Assembly (NCBI GenBank): GCA_028823435.1
Contig: JAPKBK010000001.1
Location: 1-29,237, forward strand
Reading direction: 5' to 3'
Source of the DNA: Flavobacteriales bacterium
Lineage (GTDB): Bacteria; Bacteroidota; Bacteroidia; Flavobacteriales_D; Sanyastnellaceae
Length of the DNA stretch: 29,237 bases
Notes under the pieces: generated by a model
Told to the model about the DNA's origin: nothing
What the model saw: the letters and a program-made list of their open reading frames with translations, nothing else
Databases searched by the model: none
Shown here: positions 14,400 to 22,727 of the stretch, one piece after another
Layout: each line of letters begins with the position of its first letter
How positions within the stretch are numbered: position 1 is the first letter of the stretch
Translations under genes and position numbers: made by a program

Positions 14400-15661
14400 G
14401 TCATAGGCTTTCAAATTTGATCGTTACGTGTCTTTTCTTTGCGACAAACCTTTTGGTTTTTGGACAGGAAGACCTACACGATGGAAGCCTAAATCAGATA
14501 GATACTACACTTCTTATTCAAACAACGGTTGCACCTTTTTCTTGGGAAGAGGAGTGGTCAATTTGGTGTGACTCTCAGACTTGCGTTAGCTCTGATACGG
14601 GGCTATGGAATATTATGGGGGAACCGGACTTAGAGCTAGATACAGCTGTCATGAAATCAAGAATGGCGATACTAGATATGTCGTCGGAGCTAGATTTACA
14701 ATGGAACATCGTTTCGCACAACCGGGTCGCTCTTTACGTAAGCAAACGCAAAAGAGGATTGGGCACAATGTTGGGAAGGGCTCCCGCATTTTTTCCACTT
14801 TTCGAAGAGATGCTAGACCGGTCAGGCCTTCCTTTGGAGCTGAAGTATTTGCCCATTGTGGAAAGCGCTTTGAATCCCGAAGCGAGATCTCCAGCAGGCG
14901 CCCGCGGCTTGTGGCAATTCATGTACTATACAGCGAAAGCTGAAGGACTGAGGATCGACAGCTATATTGACGAAAGGAAGGACCCCCAAAGGAGCACAGA
15001 AGCCGCCTGCAATCACCTGAAGAAGCTTTATGGAATTTACGACGATTGGTACCTCGCGCTTGCAGCATACAACGCTGGGGGCGGAAATGTAAATAAGGCA
15101 ATTCGCAGAAGTGGAGGCAAGACAAATTATTGGGAAGTGAGGCCCTTTCTACCTAGAGAGACACGGAATTACGTCCCAAATTTCCTTGCCGTTGTCTATC
15201 TGATGGAGTACCATGCAGAGTACGGTATCGTCCCGAGAAACATCCTGCCTGGATATGTAGAGATGGATTCCGTGCATGTTGAAGGACCCCTTAGATTTGA
15301 CCAAATCGCAGCGCTCACCCTAATGTCTGAATCAGAACTTGCCGTCATGAACCCCATGTTTCGGCAAAAAGTTATTCCAGGCCCAGGGGAGAAGTGGGCT
15401 GTGAGAGTTCCAAATGAATCAGTGGCTGTTTTTATAGCGCGTGAGGCTGAGATGAGACTCATCAATCCAGATTTAACCCCTGCTATTAAATACGAACCTG
15501 AACCGATATTCTATCGCGTGAAGTCAGGAGACGTGTTGGGAACAATTGCAGAAAGACACGGCGTTTCCGTAAGAAAGATAAAAGATTGGAATGGCTTAAA
15601 CAGTTCGAATATCAAAATCGGACAAAGGCTTATCATTCACGGTGACCCCACCAAACTATGA
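14396..15661 (+). CDS. Lytic transglycosylase (SLT domain) with C-terminal LysM, MltD-like
   Basis: Cleaves the MurNAc-GlcNAc bond of peptidoglycan without hydrolysis, for wall remodelling. The 421-residue protein has a signal peptide (hydrophobic LIVTCLFFATNLLVFGQ near residues 8-24) and an SLT goose-lysozyme-like domain at about 135-270, with catalytic Glu156 in VESALNP followed by SPAGARGLWQFM and LALAAYNAGGGNV. One LysM peptidoglycan-binding domain sits at about 372-418 (YRVKSGDVLGTIAERHGVSV). The start is GTG at 14396, overlapping the tatA stop (GTGA); no in-frame ATG precedes the signal sequence, so translational coupling is likely. Its stop overlaps the next gene as ATGA. Confidence 0.92.
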   Translation: MSHRLSNLIVTCLFFATNLLVFGQEDLHDGSLNQIDTTLLIQTTVAPFSWEEEWSIWCDSQTCVSSDTGLWNIMGEPDLELDTAVMKSRMAILDMSSELDLQWNIVSHNRVALYVSKRKRGLGTMLGRAPAFFPLFEEMLDRSGLPLELKYLPIVESALNPEARSPAGARGLWQFMYYTAKAEGLRIDSYIDERKDPQRSTEAACNHLKKLYGIYDDWYLALAAYNAGGGNVNKAIRRSGGKTNYWEVRPFLPRETRNYVPNFLAVVYLMEYHAEYGIVPRNILPGYVEMDSVHVEGPLRFDQIAALTLMSESELAVMNPMFRQKVIPGPGEKWAVRVPNESVAVFIAREAEMRLINPDLTPAIKYEPEPIFYRVKSGDVLGTIAERHGVSVRKIKDWNGLNSSNIKIGQRLIIHGDPTKL

Positions 15662-16704
15662 GATGGCCGCTCCTTCTTTTTGTTGTGATTTTGTGCGGCT
15701 GTGGAAGCCAAGAAGGGGCCAGATCACCACTCCCAAGTAGGGTAGGCGCGCAAGGCGAAGTTCTTGTGGTTTGTACCGATGCGGTTTGGGAAGGTGTGAT
15801 CGGAGATAGCATTAGAAACATCCTTATGAAACCATATGCTGTGCTACCTCAGATGCATACCGAGACATATGAACCCATGTTCGATGTGGTGCACAAGAAC
15901 AGGTTTGATTTCAGCAAGTTTTGGAAACCTCACCGAAACATTATCGATGTTGAAATTGCAGACAGGGTTGACACTCAGGACCCCTCAGTCGTCTTTTACA
16001 AGGAGAAGTACTCACAGGGACAGATCTATATTTTAGCAAAAGCCAGAACCCAAGCTGCACTTGCGGAGAAGTTTTCAGAGCGGGCAAATGAAATGGTCAG
16101 TCTCTTACATGACGTAGAGGTAAAGCGAACAACATATGTCACGAAGCTTTCGACAGATGAGGTGATACAGGCGAAAATAAACACCATATGGGGCTTGGAT
16201 TTGTTAATCCCTAAAGGGTCATATGCTGTAAGAGCGGATACTGCATTTACCTGGATAGACAGACAACTCACGAGGTTTCGAGGGAGCAACAACCACGATG
16301 TCCAAGAAGGTTTTTTTATACACAGCGAACCCTACCTCGGTCAAAATCAATTTACCCTCGAACACATCCTCAATAGACGCGATGAACTTACCGAACGATA
16401 TGTTTCTGGTCCCACAGAAGGGAGCTACATGCAAATTGAACGGCGCATGACCCCCACATATGAAGCGTTTTCTTTTAATGGAGGCTTTGCAGCTGAGGTA
16501 AGAGGTCTTTGGAGAATGGAGAATGATTTCATGGGCGGCCCTTACTACAGTTTGACCTTTTACGACGAACCGAATGCGCGCCTCATCACAGTTGAAGGAT
16601 ACGCATATGCGCCATATTTTGACAAGCGCCCCTACATGAGAGAAATAGAAGGCATTGTCAAGTCGGTCAAGAAGATTGCGCCTGAAGAGCTTGTATCTCA
16701 GTGA
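15658..16704 (+). CDS. DUF4837 family lipoprotein
   Basis: A 348-residue lipoprotein. The signal MRWPLLLFVVIL ends at a lipobox with two possible cysteines (LCGCGS), so the mature protein is lipid-anchored after export. The opening SRVGAQGEVLVVC, then W..VIGDSIR, and the FSKFWKPHRNIIDVEI region match the Bacteroidota family DUF4837 as I remember it. The biochemical function is not known. It starts within the transglycosylase stop codon (ATGA), so the two are very likely co-translated, placing it in envelope maintenance. Its last seven bases overlap the 3' end of the convergent M1 peptidase gene. Confidence 0.8.
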   Translation: MRWPLLLFVVILCGCGSQEGARSPLPSRVGAQGEVLVVCTDAVWEGVIGDSIRNILMKPYAVLPQMHTETYEPMFDVVHKNRFDFSKFWKPHRNIIDVEIADRVDTQDPSVVFYKEKYSQGQIYILAKARTQAALAEKFSERANEMVSLLHDVEVKRTTYVTKLSTDEVIQAKINTIWGLDLLIPKGSYAVRADTAFTWIDRQLTRFRGSNNHDVQEGFFIHSEPYLGQNQFTLEHILNRRDELTERYVSGPTEGSYMQIERRMTPTYEAFSFNGGFAAEVRGLWRMENDFMGGPYYSLTFYDEPNARLITVEGYAYAPYFDKRPYMREIEGIVKSVKKIAPEELVSQ

Positions 16705-19238
16705 GCTATGATAAACTTGGCGCTGTTTGTTGTGCGTTGGTTTTGATACCAAACCGCCACATAAGACCCCTCGGACCAACCCTCTAGATCGAGAGAAACC
16801 TCAACATTCTCGATGAGAGATTTGCTGAGAATCACCCTTCCATTGATGTCCCAAATTTTGATTAAATCGGCCTCAAAATCGCTTTTTAAGGTGATTGATG
16901 TAGATGCTGGAGAAGGAAATGCAGTGGCTGTAGCGCTCGCTAAATCAGGCGCATCGATAGAAAGAGAAATGTCACCATTTGCAAAGGCGTATTGTCCTTT
17001 TCTCAGTGATGAAACTTTGAAAACACCGTTGCCGTTTGTCAACGACCCTGCCTGCCATGTGTAGTCCGGATATTGCACCCATGTAGCGGCTGAATGAGGT
17101 CGCCACGCGAGGAAAGCACTTTCCTCATCGCCATAGAAAAGATCGTAATCTAAACCCTCGTCGTTGTTGCCGACATAGGAGAACCGCGCGTCGATCGTGA
17201 GGGCCTCGGTCCCTTCGACTCCGTCTTCCCAAGTTCCGTCCACAGTCCAAAAATGTGTCGCACTTATTTCGTCGACATAAAACGCTGTGGGCTCACTGTC
17301 GGGAGCGGCCCAATGATGTTCAATTCGAGCGATGACGCTGTCCGTAATGTTGTCGCACCCCAGTCTCATTTCAACCCAAGGCATCGTTGATAATCCTGTC
17401 GCTTCGGTAATTGCTACGGTGTGATCTAACCTTCCTTGGTTGAGCTTTCCGTCAGCATTAAGTGCGATGAGGACATAGGGTTCGGGGTGTGAAATTGTCA
17501 CCTCATCATACGCTCCCCCAACACGCACTTCTACAAGCGTTGTGTCCCATTCGGCATTCCAAAGCGTAACATCGAGCGGTTCATTCTCGTGGAAATGAGT
17601 GCAAGCACGTAGCTTTTGGTTTAAATACAGCGTGGTTTCAAACCCATCACCCCCAGCTCCTGTTTCAGTAACAGTGGAGTCAATGAGCCAAGTAGAAAAG
17701 CCAGGCTGGTAAATTTGTGCATCGAAAAAAGGATCAAGATCCAACCCGGTGACATCCTCAAGCGTGAGACGAAAGACCTCTGCATCCATGTGGCTGTCGA
17801 AGTGGGTAGAAATAACCGATTGGCATGCGCTGCGGTACAGTTCGTCACCGAGATATGCTCTGAGGTTGTGATGTATAGACGCGCCCTTGTAATACGTGGT
17901 GCGGCCGTAAATTTGCGCGTCCGGCATCGGAGAAAGAGGATGGAAACCCTCGTCCTGTATGTGGCACTCCTCTAACACAAACTGCTGATTGTCTTTCACA
18001 AGATCAATAAATTCCCCGTGCCCATCTTTAAGTTCAATAAAAAGATGGCTGGAGTATTCAGCCGGGCCTTCTTTAATCCACATGTGGTTATGAATCGTGG
18101 GAGCCACGAGGTCTCCCCACCAAAGGTGACCGAGTTCGTGAGAAAAAAGATCACCATTCGCACTCACGCTTTGCTCGATCATAAAGCGTGGATAGGAGAT
18201 ATTTGTCGGGACTTCCAATGCCCCATCTGTGGTAAGAACATACCCCACTCTTTCCCATGCATAAGGTCCCCACCAGTATTCGAGCGCATCGATGGCGTAT
18301 CCGATGTCAATGAATTTATTTGACATGAGGTTGATGTCCTCCGCTTTGGCGGTAAGCCTAACAGGAATGTCTCCATATTCTCCTGTATGGACGAAGTTGC
18401 TGTCGACATAGGTAGACACAGCAAACGCAGCCTGGTGAGTCGTAATGGGGTGTTCGAGGATGAAGCTCCGGGTTAATGTGTCTCCTTCTTCAAACGTCTC
18501 TCCCAGAAAGGTTCCTTGAAGGTGGGCTTTCATTCCGTCTGCGCTTCGGATGTTCCAAGAGTATGTCGCCCTTTCCACAAAGTTATCGAAGCATGGATGC
18601 CAAACCTTGCCGTAATTCGGGGGGATGCTTGTAAGACCAATCCCCATGTGGTAGATGTATCCAGCAGTAAAGTAGACCCCTCCCCAAGAAGGATCCTGTC
18701 CAGGGTGTCCGCCATAGAAGACTTCTATTTCGTGGGCATCCCCGGATTGAAAAACAGCGTTCGGAGAAGGAACAATGAGTCGCCCGTTTTCGTGAACGAA
18801 CCCAGAACTTGCCCCATCGATATTAACAGAGTCAACAGTTAATGACACGAGATCAAACCAAATCTCTTCCGCGCCACTTTCAATAACGGCGACCGTAATC
18901 AGGGCTCTGGCCTGCATCTGCTGTAGGCCGTAGTTTGTAAGGTCGAGATCCAAAGCGTAATGAACAATATCGAACGTGTCGCTTCTCGAAATCGATTCCG
19001 ACATGTCGTAATTTTCTACGAAAGACCTGTTGCTTAAAGCGTTCATGCCGTCGCCCACTTCAGAATGCACATGGCCATTCAAACCCAAACCCCGACACCC
19101 CATGGGAGAGAACACCCTTTGATTGGTCGTGTATTCAGACAAATTCTTAATTTTTGTTTGGCCAAAAGAAGGTGTAGAATTCGCGGTGAGGCTGAATAAA
19201 ATCACGAATACCGCAAAAGAGTGTGTAAGTCGTTGCAT
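16698..19238 (-). CDS. Secreted M1-family metallopeptidase with T9SS sorting domain
   Basis: An 846-residue zinc aminopeptidase-like protein exported by Sec and then type IX secretion. A signal peptide (MQRLTHSFAVFVILFSLTANSTPSFGQ region) is followed by the M1 N-terminal beta domain. The zinc site HELGH is at residues 367-371, with the third ligand Glu390 exactly 18 residues later (WIKEGPAEY). The GAMEN exopeptidase loop is GALEV at 339-343, so the usual Asn is replaced. The last 80 or so residues (AFPSPASTSITLKS ... IWDINGRVILS ... GSYVAVWY) form a typical type-A T9SS C-terminal sorting domain, so the enzyme is surface-attached or released. I chose ATG 19238; the GTG at 19244 lies within a promoter-like element. 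A role in nutrient peptide degradation is likely. Confidence 0.93.
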   Translation of the reverse strand: MQRLTHSFAVFVILFSLTANSTPSFGQTKIKNLSEYTTNQRVFSPMGCRGLGLNGHVHSEVGDGMNALSNRSFVENYDMSESISRSDTFDIVHYALDLDLTNYGLQQMQARALITVAVIESGAEEIWFDLVSLTVDSVNIDGASSGFVHENGRLIVPSPNAVFQSGDAHEIEVFYGGHPGQDPSWGGVYFTAGYIYHMGIGLTSIPPNYGKVWHPCFDNFVERATYSWNIRSADGMKAHLQGTFLGETFEEGDTLTRSFILEHPITTHQAAFAVSTYVDSNFVHTGEYGDIPVRLTAKAEDINLMSNKFIDIGYAIDALEYWWGPYAWERVGYVLTTDGALEVPTNISYPRFMIEQSVSANGDLFSHELGHLWWGDLVAPTIHNHMWIKEGPAEYSSHLFIELKDGHGEFIDLVKDNQQFVLEECHIQDEGFHPLSPMPDAQIYGRTTYYKGASIHHNLRAYLGDELYRSACQSVISTHFDSHMDAEVFRLTLEDVTGLDLDPFFDAQIYQPGFSTWLIDSTVTETGAGGDGFETTLYLNQKLRACTHFHENEPLDVTLWNAEWDTTLVEVRVGGAYDEVTISHPEPYVLIALNADGKLNQGRLDHTVAITEATGLSTMPWVEMRLGCDNITDSVIARIEHHWAAPDSEPTAFYVDEISATHFWTVDGTWEDGVEGTEALTIDARFSYVGNNDEGLDYDLFYGDEESAFLAWRPHSAATWVQYPDYTWQAGSLTNGNGVFKVSSLRKGQYAFANGDISLSIDAPDLASATATAFPSPASTSITLKSDFEADLIKIWDINGRVILSKSLIENVEVSLDLEGWSEGSYVAVWYQNQRTTNSAKFIIAH

Positions 19239-19239
19239 A

Positions 19240-19251
19240 GCCACAAAGTAC
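19240..19251 (-). promoter_or_regulatory. Promoter-like 12-base element before the M1 peptidase gene
   Basis: On the minus strand GTACTTTGTGGC ends one base before the ATG at 19238 and is identical to the element ahead of tatA. With only 29 bases between this ATG and the divergent slyD-like ATG at 19268, both promoters must be compressed here or extend into coding sequence. Confidence 0.3.
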
Positions 19252-19267
19252 GACGGACCTTTACGGT

Positions 19268-19741
19268 ATGGAAAAAATAATTGTAGCCCCAGGGAAGTTT
19301 ATTGAGATTGAATATATCTTAAGTGAAGCAACGGAAGACGGTCAATTGGGAGAATTGCTGGAAGAGTGCCCTGCTGAACAAGCCTTTGGGTTCAACGTTG
19401 GCTCAGGAGAAGTCCTAGAATCATTTGAAAAAGCGCTTAGCGGACTGCAAGCCGGCGAACCTTTTGAAGTTGCTATTTCTTGCATAGATGCATATGGGCC
19501 CACTACAGAGGACGCCATTGTGATGATCCCTAAAAATGTGTTTGAGATTGATGGTGAATTCGACGAAGAGAATATCAAAGTCGGAGAGGCAATCCCCATG
19601 AACGATGAAGAAGGAAATGAAATTTTCGGTGTTGTAGTTGACGTTTTGGAAGACGAAGTACAGATGGATTTCAACCATCCATTTGCAGACTTGGACCTTC
19701 ATTTTTCTGGTCGAATTTGTGATATTAGAGAAGAAGCCTAA
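19268..19741 (+). CDS. SlyD-type FKBP peptidyl-prolyl cis-trans isomerase
   Basis: A 157-residue cytoplasmic folding helper. The FKBP part shows GSGEVLESFEKALSGLQAGE near residues 47-66. An inserted flap (IF) chaperone region occupies about 72-130, and the SlyD signature MDFNHPFADLDLHFSGRI lies at about 136-153. The His/Cys-rich nickel-binding tail of E. coli SlyD is absent, which is common outside enterobacteria, so the function is probably isomerase/chaperone rather than nickel delivery. The protein is strongly acidic. The gene diverges from the M1 peptidase with only 29 bases between starts, and is followed after 28 bases by thiL. Confidence 0.9.
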   Translation: MEKIIVAPGKFIEIEYILSEATEDGQLGELLEECPAEQAFGFNVGSGEVLESFEKALSGLQAGEPFEVAISCIDAYGPTTEDAIVMIPKNVFEIDGEFDEENIKVGEAIPMNDEEGNEIFGVVVDVLEDEVQMDFNHPFADLDLHFSGRICDIREEA

Positions 19742-19757
19742 ACCACGCTCTTAGGTG

Positions 19758-19765
19758 TAACTTCG
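19758..19765 (+). promoter_or_regulatory. Candidate -7 box of thiL
   Basis: TAACTTCG is one base from TAnnTTTG and ends four bases before the thiL ATG. The same octamer occurs on the minus strand four bases before the glmS ATG (10973-10980). No TTG lies at the right distance upstream in either case, so support is weak. Confidence 0.22.
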
Positions 19766-19769
19766 CACC

Positions 19770-20798
19770 ATGGAACGTACGGAGATACAAGAATTGGGAG
19801 AGTTCGCTTTAATAAATCGACTCACGCAAGAATTAAAGAATAACGCACCATCTACTTTGTTAGGTGTGGGTGATGACGCAGCGGTAATTGACCCTTTAGG
19901 CAAACGCGTTGTTGTCTCGACAGACATGCTTGTGGAAGGCGTGCATTTCGATTTAAGCTATGTGCCGTTAAAACATTTGGGATATAAAGCCGTAATCTCA
20001 AACATCAGTGATGTGTGTGCGATGAATGCCAAACCTACTCAAATCGTAGTAGGCTTAGGTGTCTCAAATAGGTTTTCTGTCGAAGCTCTCGAGGAATTGT
20101 ACGATGGAATCAAGACCGCGTGTCAGCTTTACGAAGTAGACCTCGTAGGAGGAGATACAACCTCGATTCCCTCAGGACTTACCTTGTCTGTTACAGCTTT
20201 GGGGCTTGTCGATGCAGATAAAATTGTAACACGCTCAGGAGCCAGTGCAGGAGATTTGCTTGTGGTTTCAGGAGAGCTTGGGTCTGCGTACTTGGGCCTA
20301 CAAGTTCTAGAGCGTGAAAAAGAAGTCTTCAAGGAAGCCCCAACAGCACAACCAGAACTCAAAGACCACAGCTATATTATTGAACGTCAACTGAAGCCGG
20401 AGGCGAGGACAGACATCATTAGAGAGCTTGCAGACCTTGAGATTAAACCTACAAGCATGATCGATATCTCTGACGGTTTGGCCTCAGAATGCCTTCATAT
20501 CGTCGCAGCGAGTGGAGTAGGGGTTCGTGTATATGAGGAGAAACTCCCCATGGATCCCAAAACATATGATACTGCACGTGAATTCAACTTGGACCCTACG
20601 GTGTGCATGCTAAGCGGTGGAGAAGATTATGAGCTTTTATTTACGGTGCATCAAGATGATTTCGAAAAAATACGCAACCACCCCAAACTCTCTATTATCG
20701 GTCACATGACTGAGGATGTCAATGAGCAAGTCATGGTGACCAACAGTGGCCAAGACATCACGCTCAAAGCGCAGGGTTGGGACAGTATAAAAGCGTAA
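19770..20798 (+). CDS. thiL: Thiamine-monophosphate kinase
   Basis: Phosphorylates thiamine monophosphate to thiamine diphosphate, the active cofactor. The 342-residue protein has the ATP/Mg motif GVGDDAAVI at residues 32-40, STDMLVEGVHFD near 51-62, the ISDVCAMNAKP metal-binding segment and LVGGDTTS near 125, all typical of ThiL in the PurM/SelD superfamily, with IDISDGLASE and MLSGGEDYELLFTV in the C-terminal half. Length is normal. No other thiamine genes are adjacent. It is 28 bases after the slyD-like gene and 12 bases before the asnB-like gene. Confidence 0.96.
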   Translation: MERTEIQELGEFALINRLTQELKNNAPSTLLGVGDDAAVIDPLGKRVVVSTDMLVEGVHFDLSYVPLKHLGYKAVISNISDVCAMNAKPTQIVVGLGVSNRFSVEALEELYDGIKTACQLYEVDLVGGDTTSIPSGLTLSVTALGLVDADKIVTRSGASAGDLLVVSGELGSAYLGLQVLEREKEVFKEAPTAQPELKDHSYIIERQLKPEARTDIIRELADLEIKPTSMIDISDGLASECLHIVAASGVGVRVYEEKLPMDPKTYDTAREFNLDPTVCMLSGGEDYELLFTVHQDDFEKIRNHPKLSIIGHMTEDVNEQVMVTNSGQDITLKAQGWDSIKA

Positions 20799-20810
20799 AC
20801 GAGCAAATAC

Positions 20811-22727
20811 ATGTGTGGCATAGCTGGCGTTTTCGGAATTGAGAACTTCCCAGAGGGGGAGGCACACTCCGTAGCGTTAAAAATGGTGGAAGCGATGTCT
20901 CACCGTGGCCCAAATTCCAAGGGCACTTGGTCTGACAACAAAAACCTGTCGTTGGGCCATTCTCGTCTTTGCATCTTCGATACGGAGTCCTCAGAAGCGA
21001 ATCAACCTCTTATAGACAAACCTTCCGGAGACGCACTTGTTTTCAATGGCGAGATCTACAACTTTCGCTCACTACGCGCTGAATTACAAACTTCAAAAGA
21101 GTGCAACCACACGTTTAAAACGACCGGAGATTCAGAAGTTTTGTTTGCTGCTCTTCGGTCTTGGGGACTGGATAGAACCCTTCACAAGCTAGACGGCATG
21201 TTTGCCTTTGCGTGGTGGAATGCAGCCGAGGAAAAATTGTCACTGGCGCGAGATAGATTTGGCATTAAGCCGCTTTACTGGTCCTCAGAAAACGAAAAAG
21301 GTGCCATCCTATTTGCCTCAGAAGTTAGAAGTTTACTTGCTTCTGAATGCATCGCGCGTCGCGTAAATAAAAATGCATTAACGGATTATCTGAGATATTC
21401 TACAGTGCACGCGCCTGACACGATTGTCAAGGATATAAAATTATTGGAAGCGGGTTGTGCGATAGAAATACAGGATGAATCCACAGATGTTTTCCGTTGG
21501 TGGAACACAGCCACTGAAGCACAAAAGGCAAAGCGGGACCTCTCCCCGGCAAACGATTCGGATGCGATTGCAAAAGACCTTCGGGAGACCCTTACTGCTT
21601 CTGTTGAAGCGAGAATGCAATCCGATGTTCCCATTGGGGCGTTTCTTTCAGGTGGGATTGACTCCACAGCGATTGTTGGTCTTATGTCTGAAATTTCAGA
21701 CAAGCCCATCAACACATTTACAGTGGCGATTGATGATGCTTCTTTAGATGAAAGTCAGATTGCGCGTCAAGTTTCCGAAAAATTCCAGACCCAACATCAC
21801 GAAATCCATTTGACCACGGATGATGTACTTGAAAAAGTTCCCGCGGCCCTTGCGGCGATGGACCATCCTTCTTTTGATGGGCTGAACACCTACATCGTAA
21901 GCGGGGCGACACAAGAGGCCGGAATCACCGTGGCATTAAGTGGTTTAGGTTCGGATGAAATATTTGCGGGCTACCCCGTTTTCGATCGATCTGTACAACT
22001 CATGAAACATCAATGGATTGGTTCATGGCCGAGAGGTTTGCGACGTCTTGTGGGAATGTCATACCACACCCTTTTTCCAGGAGAGGGGTCAAGAAAACGC
22101 GCAGAAATCCTCGCGGGCAATTATTTTGCCCTCGAACATACATACCCACTGTCTCGTCAACTTTTTCTGGACGCAGATGTAAAACAGATCCTCGGTTCAA
22201 AAAGCCTTGCGAACAATGCTGTTTTCGAGTGGATCACAGATTCCATTAGGCCGGGAACAGACGCCTTCTCCCTTCCATTTTTAAGCAAGGTTTCCCTTGC
22301 GGAACTCCACACATATCTGGGACATACACTTTTGAGAGACACCGACACGTTCAGTATGGCGCACTCCTTAGAGGTTCGAACACCATTTCTGGACCACAAA
22401 TTGGTCACGAAAGTTCTCGCTTTGCCAGACAGCCTCAAGCCTCCCCGTTCCGAATCTCAGCCACCCAAGTCTCTTCTCGTAAAGTCTCTTGAGGGCATAG
22501 TTTCAGAGGATATTTCAATGAGAGAGAAGCAAGGGTTTGTACTTCCTTGGGATGCCTGGCTTAAGGGCCCTTTAGACCAAATATATTCGGAGGGAATTGA
22601 TGCCCTTGCGTCATCTGAATTAATCCAGGCGCGAGCGTTACAGAAGATTCTGTCCACTTCAACATGGAGCCGTAAGTGGAGCTTGTCGGTTCTTGGATAC
22701 TATATCAAGCGTCATGGACTCAGATAA
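20811..22727 (+). CDS. asnB: Asparagine synthase (glutamine-hydrolysing)-like amidotransferase
   Basis: A 638-residue class II glutamine amidotransferase. Cys2 (MCGIAGVFG) is the N-terminal nucleophile, and the glutaminase domain covers about residues 1-210, with MSHRGPNS and FNGEIYNF. The synthetase domain carries the AMP-forming P-loop SGGIDST at residues 280-286. The protein ends in a basic YYIKRHGLR. The length is that of the longer asparagine synthase-like proteins often found in polysaccharide clusters, where they amidate sugars or other acids, rather than the roughly 550 residues of E. coli AsnB. Its 3' end overlaps a glycosyltransferase gene by 14 bases, so the product may be a modified glycan rather than free asparagine. 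The gene symbol is therefore tentative. Confidence 0.88.
   Translation: MCGIAGVFGIENFPEGEAHSVALKMVEAMSHRGPNSKGTWSDNKNLSLGHSRLCIFDTESSEANQPLIDKPSGDALVFNGEIYNFRSLRAELQTSKECNHTFKTTGDSEVLFAALRSWGLDRTLHKLDGMFAFAWWNAAEEKLSLARDRFGIKPLYWSSENEKGAILFASEVRSLLASECIARRVNKNALTDYLRYSTVHAPDTIVKDIKLLEAGCAIEIQDESTDVFRWWNTATEAQKAKRDLSPANDSDAIAKDLRETLTASVEARMQSDVPIGAFLSGGIDSTAIVGLMSEISDKPINTFTVAIDDASLDESQIARQVSEKFQTQHHEIHLTTDDVLEKVPAALAAMDHPSFDGLNTYIVSGATQEAGITVALSGLGSDEIFAGYPVFDRSVQLMKHQWIGSWPRGLRRLVGMSYHTLFPGEGSRKRAEILAGNYFALEHTYPLSRQLFLDADVKQILGSKSLANNAVFEWITDSIRPGTDAFSLPFLSKVSLAELHTYLGHTLLRDTDTFSMAHSLEVRTPFLDHKLVTKVLALPDSLKPPRSESQPPKSLLVKSLEGIVSEDISMREKQGFVLPWDAWLKGPLDQIYSEGIDALASSELIQARALQKILSTSTWSRKWSLSVLGYYIKRHGLR

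Noticed and set aside
16219..16779. Open frame of 186 codons antisense to DUF4837
   Set aside because: It covers the coding region of a lipoprotein gene with a clear signal peptide; its own translation is Arg/Phe/Ser-rich and resembles nothing.
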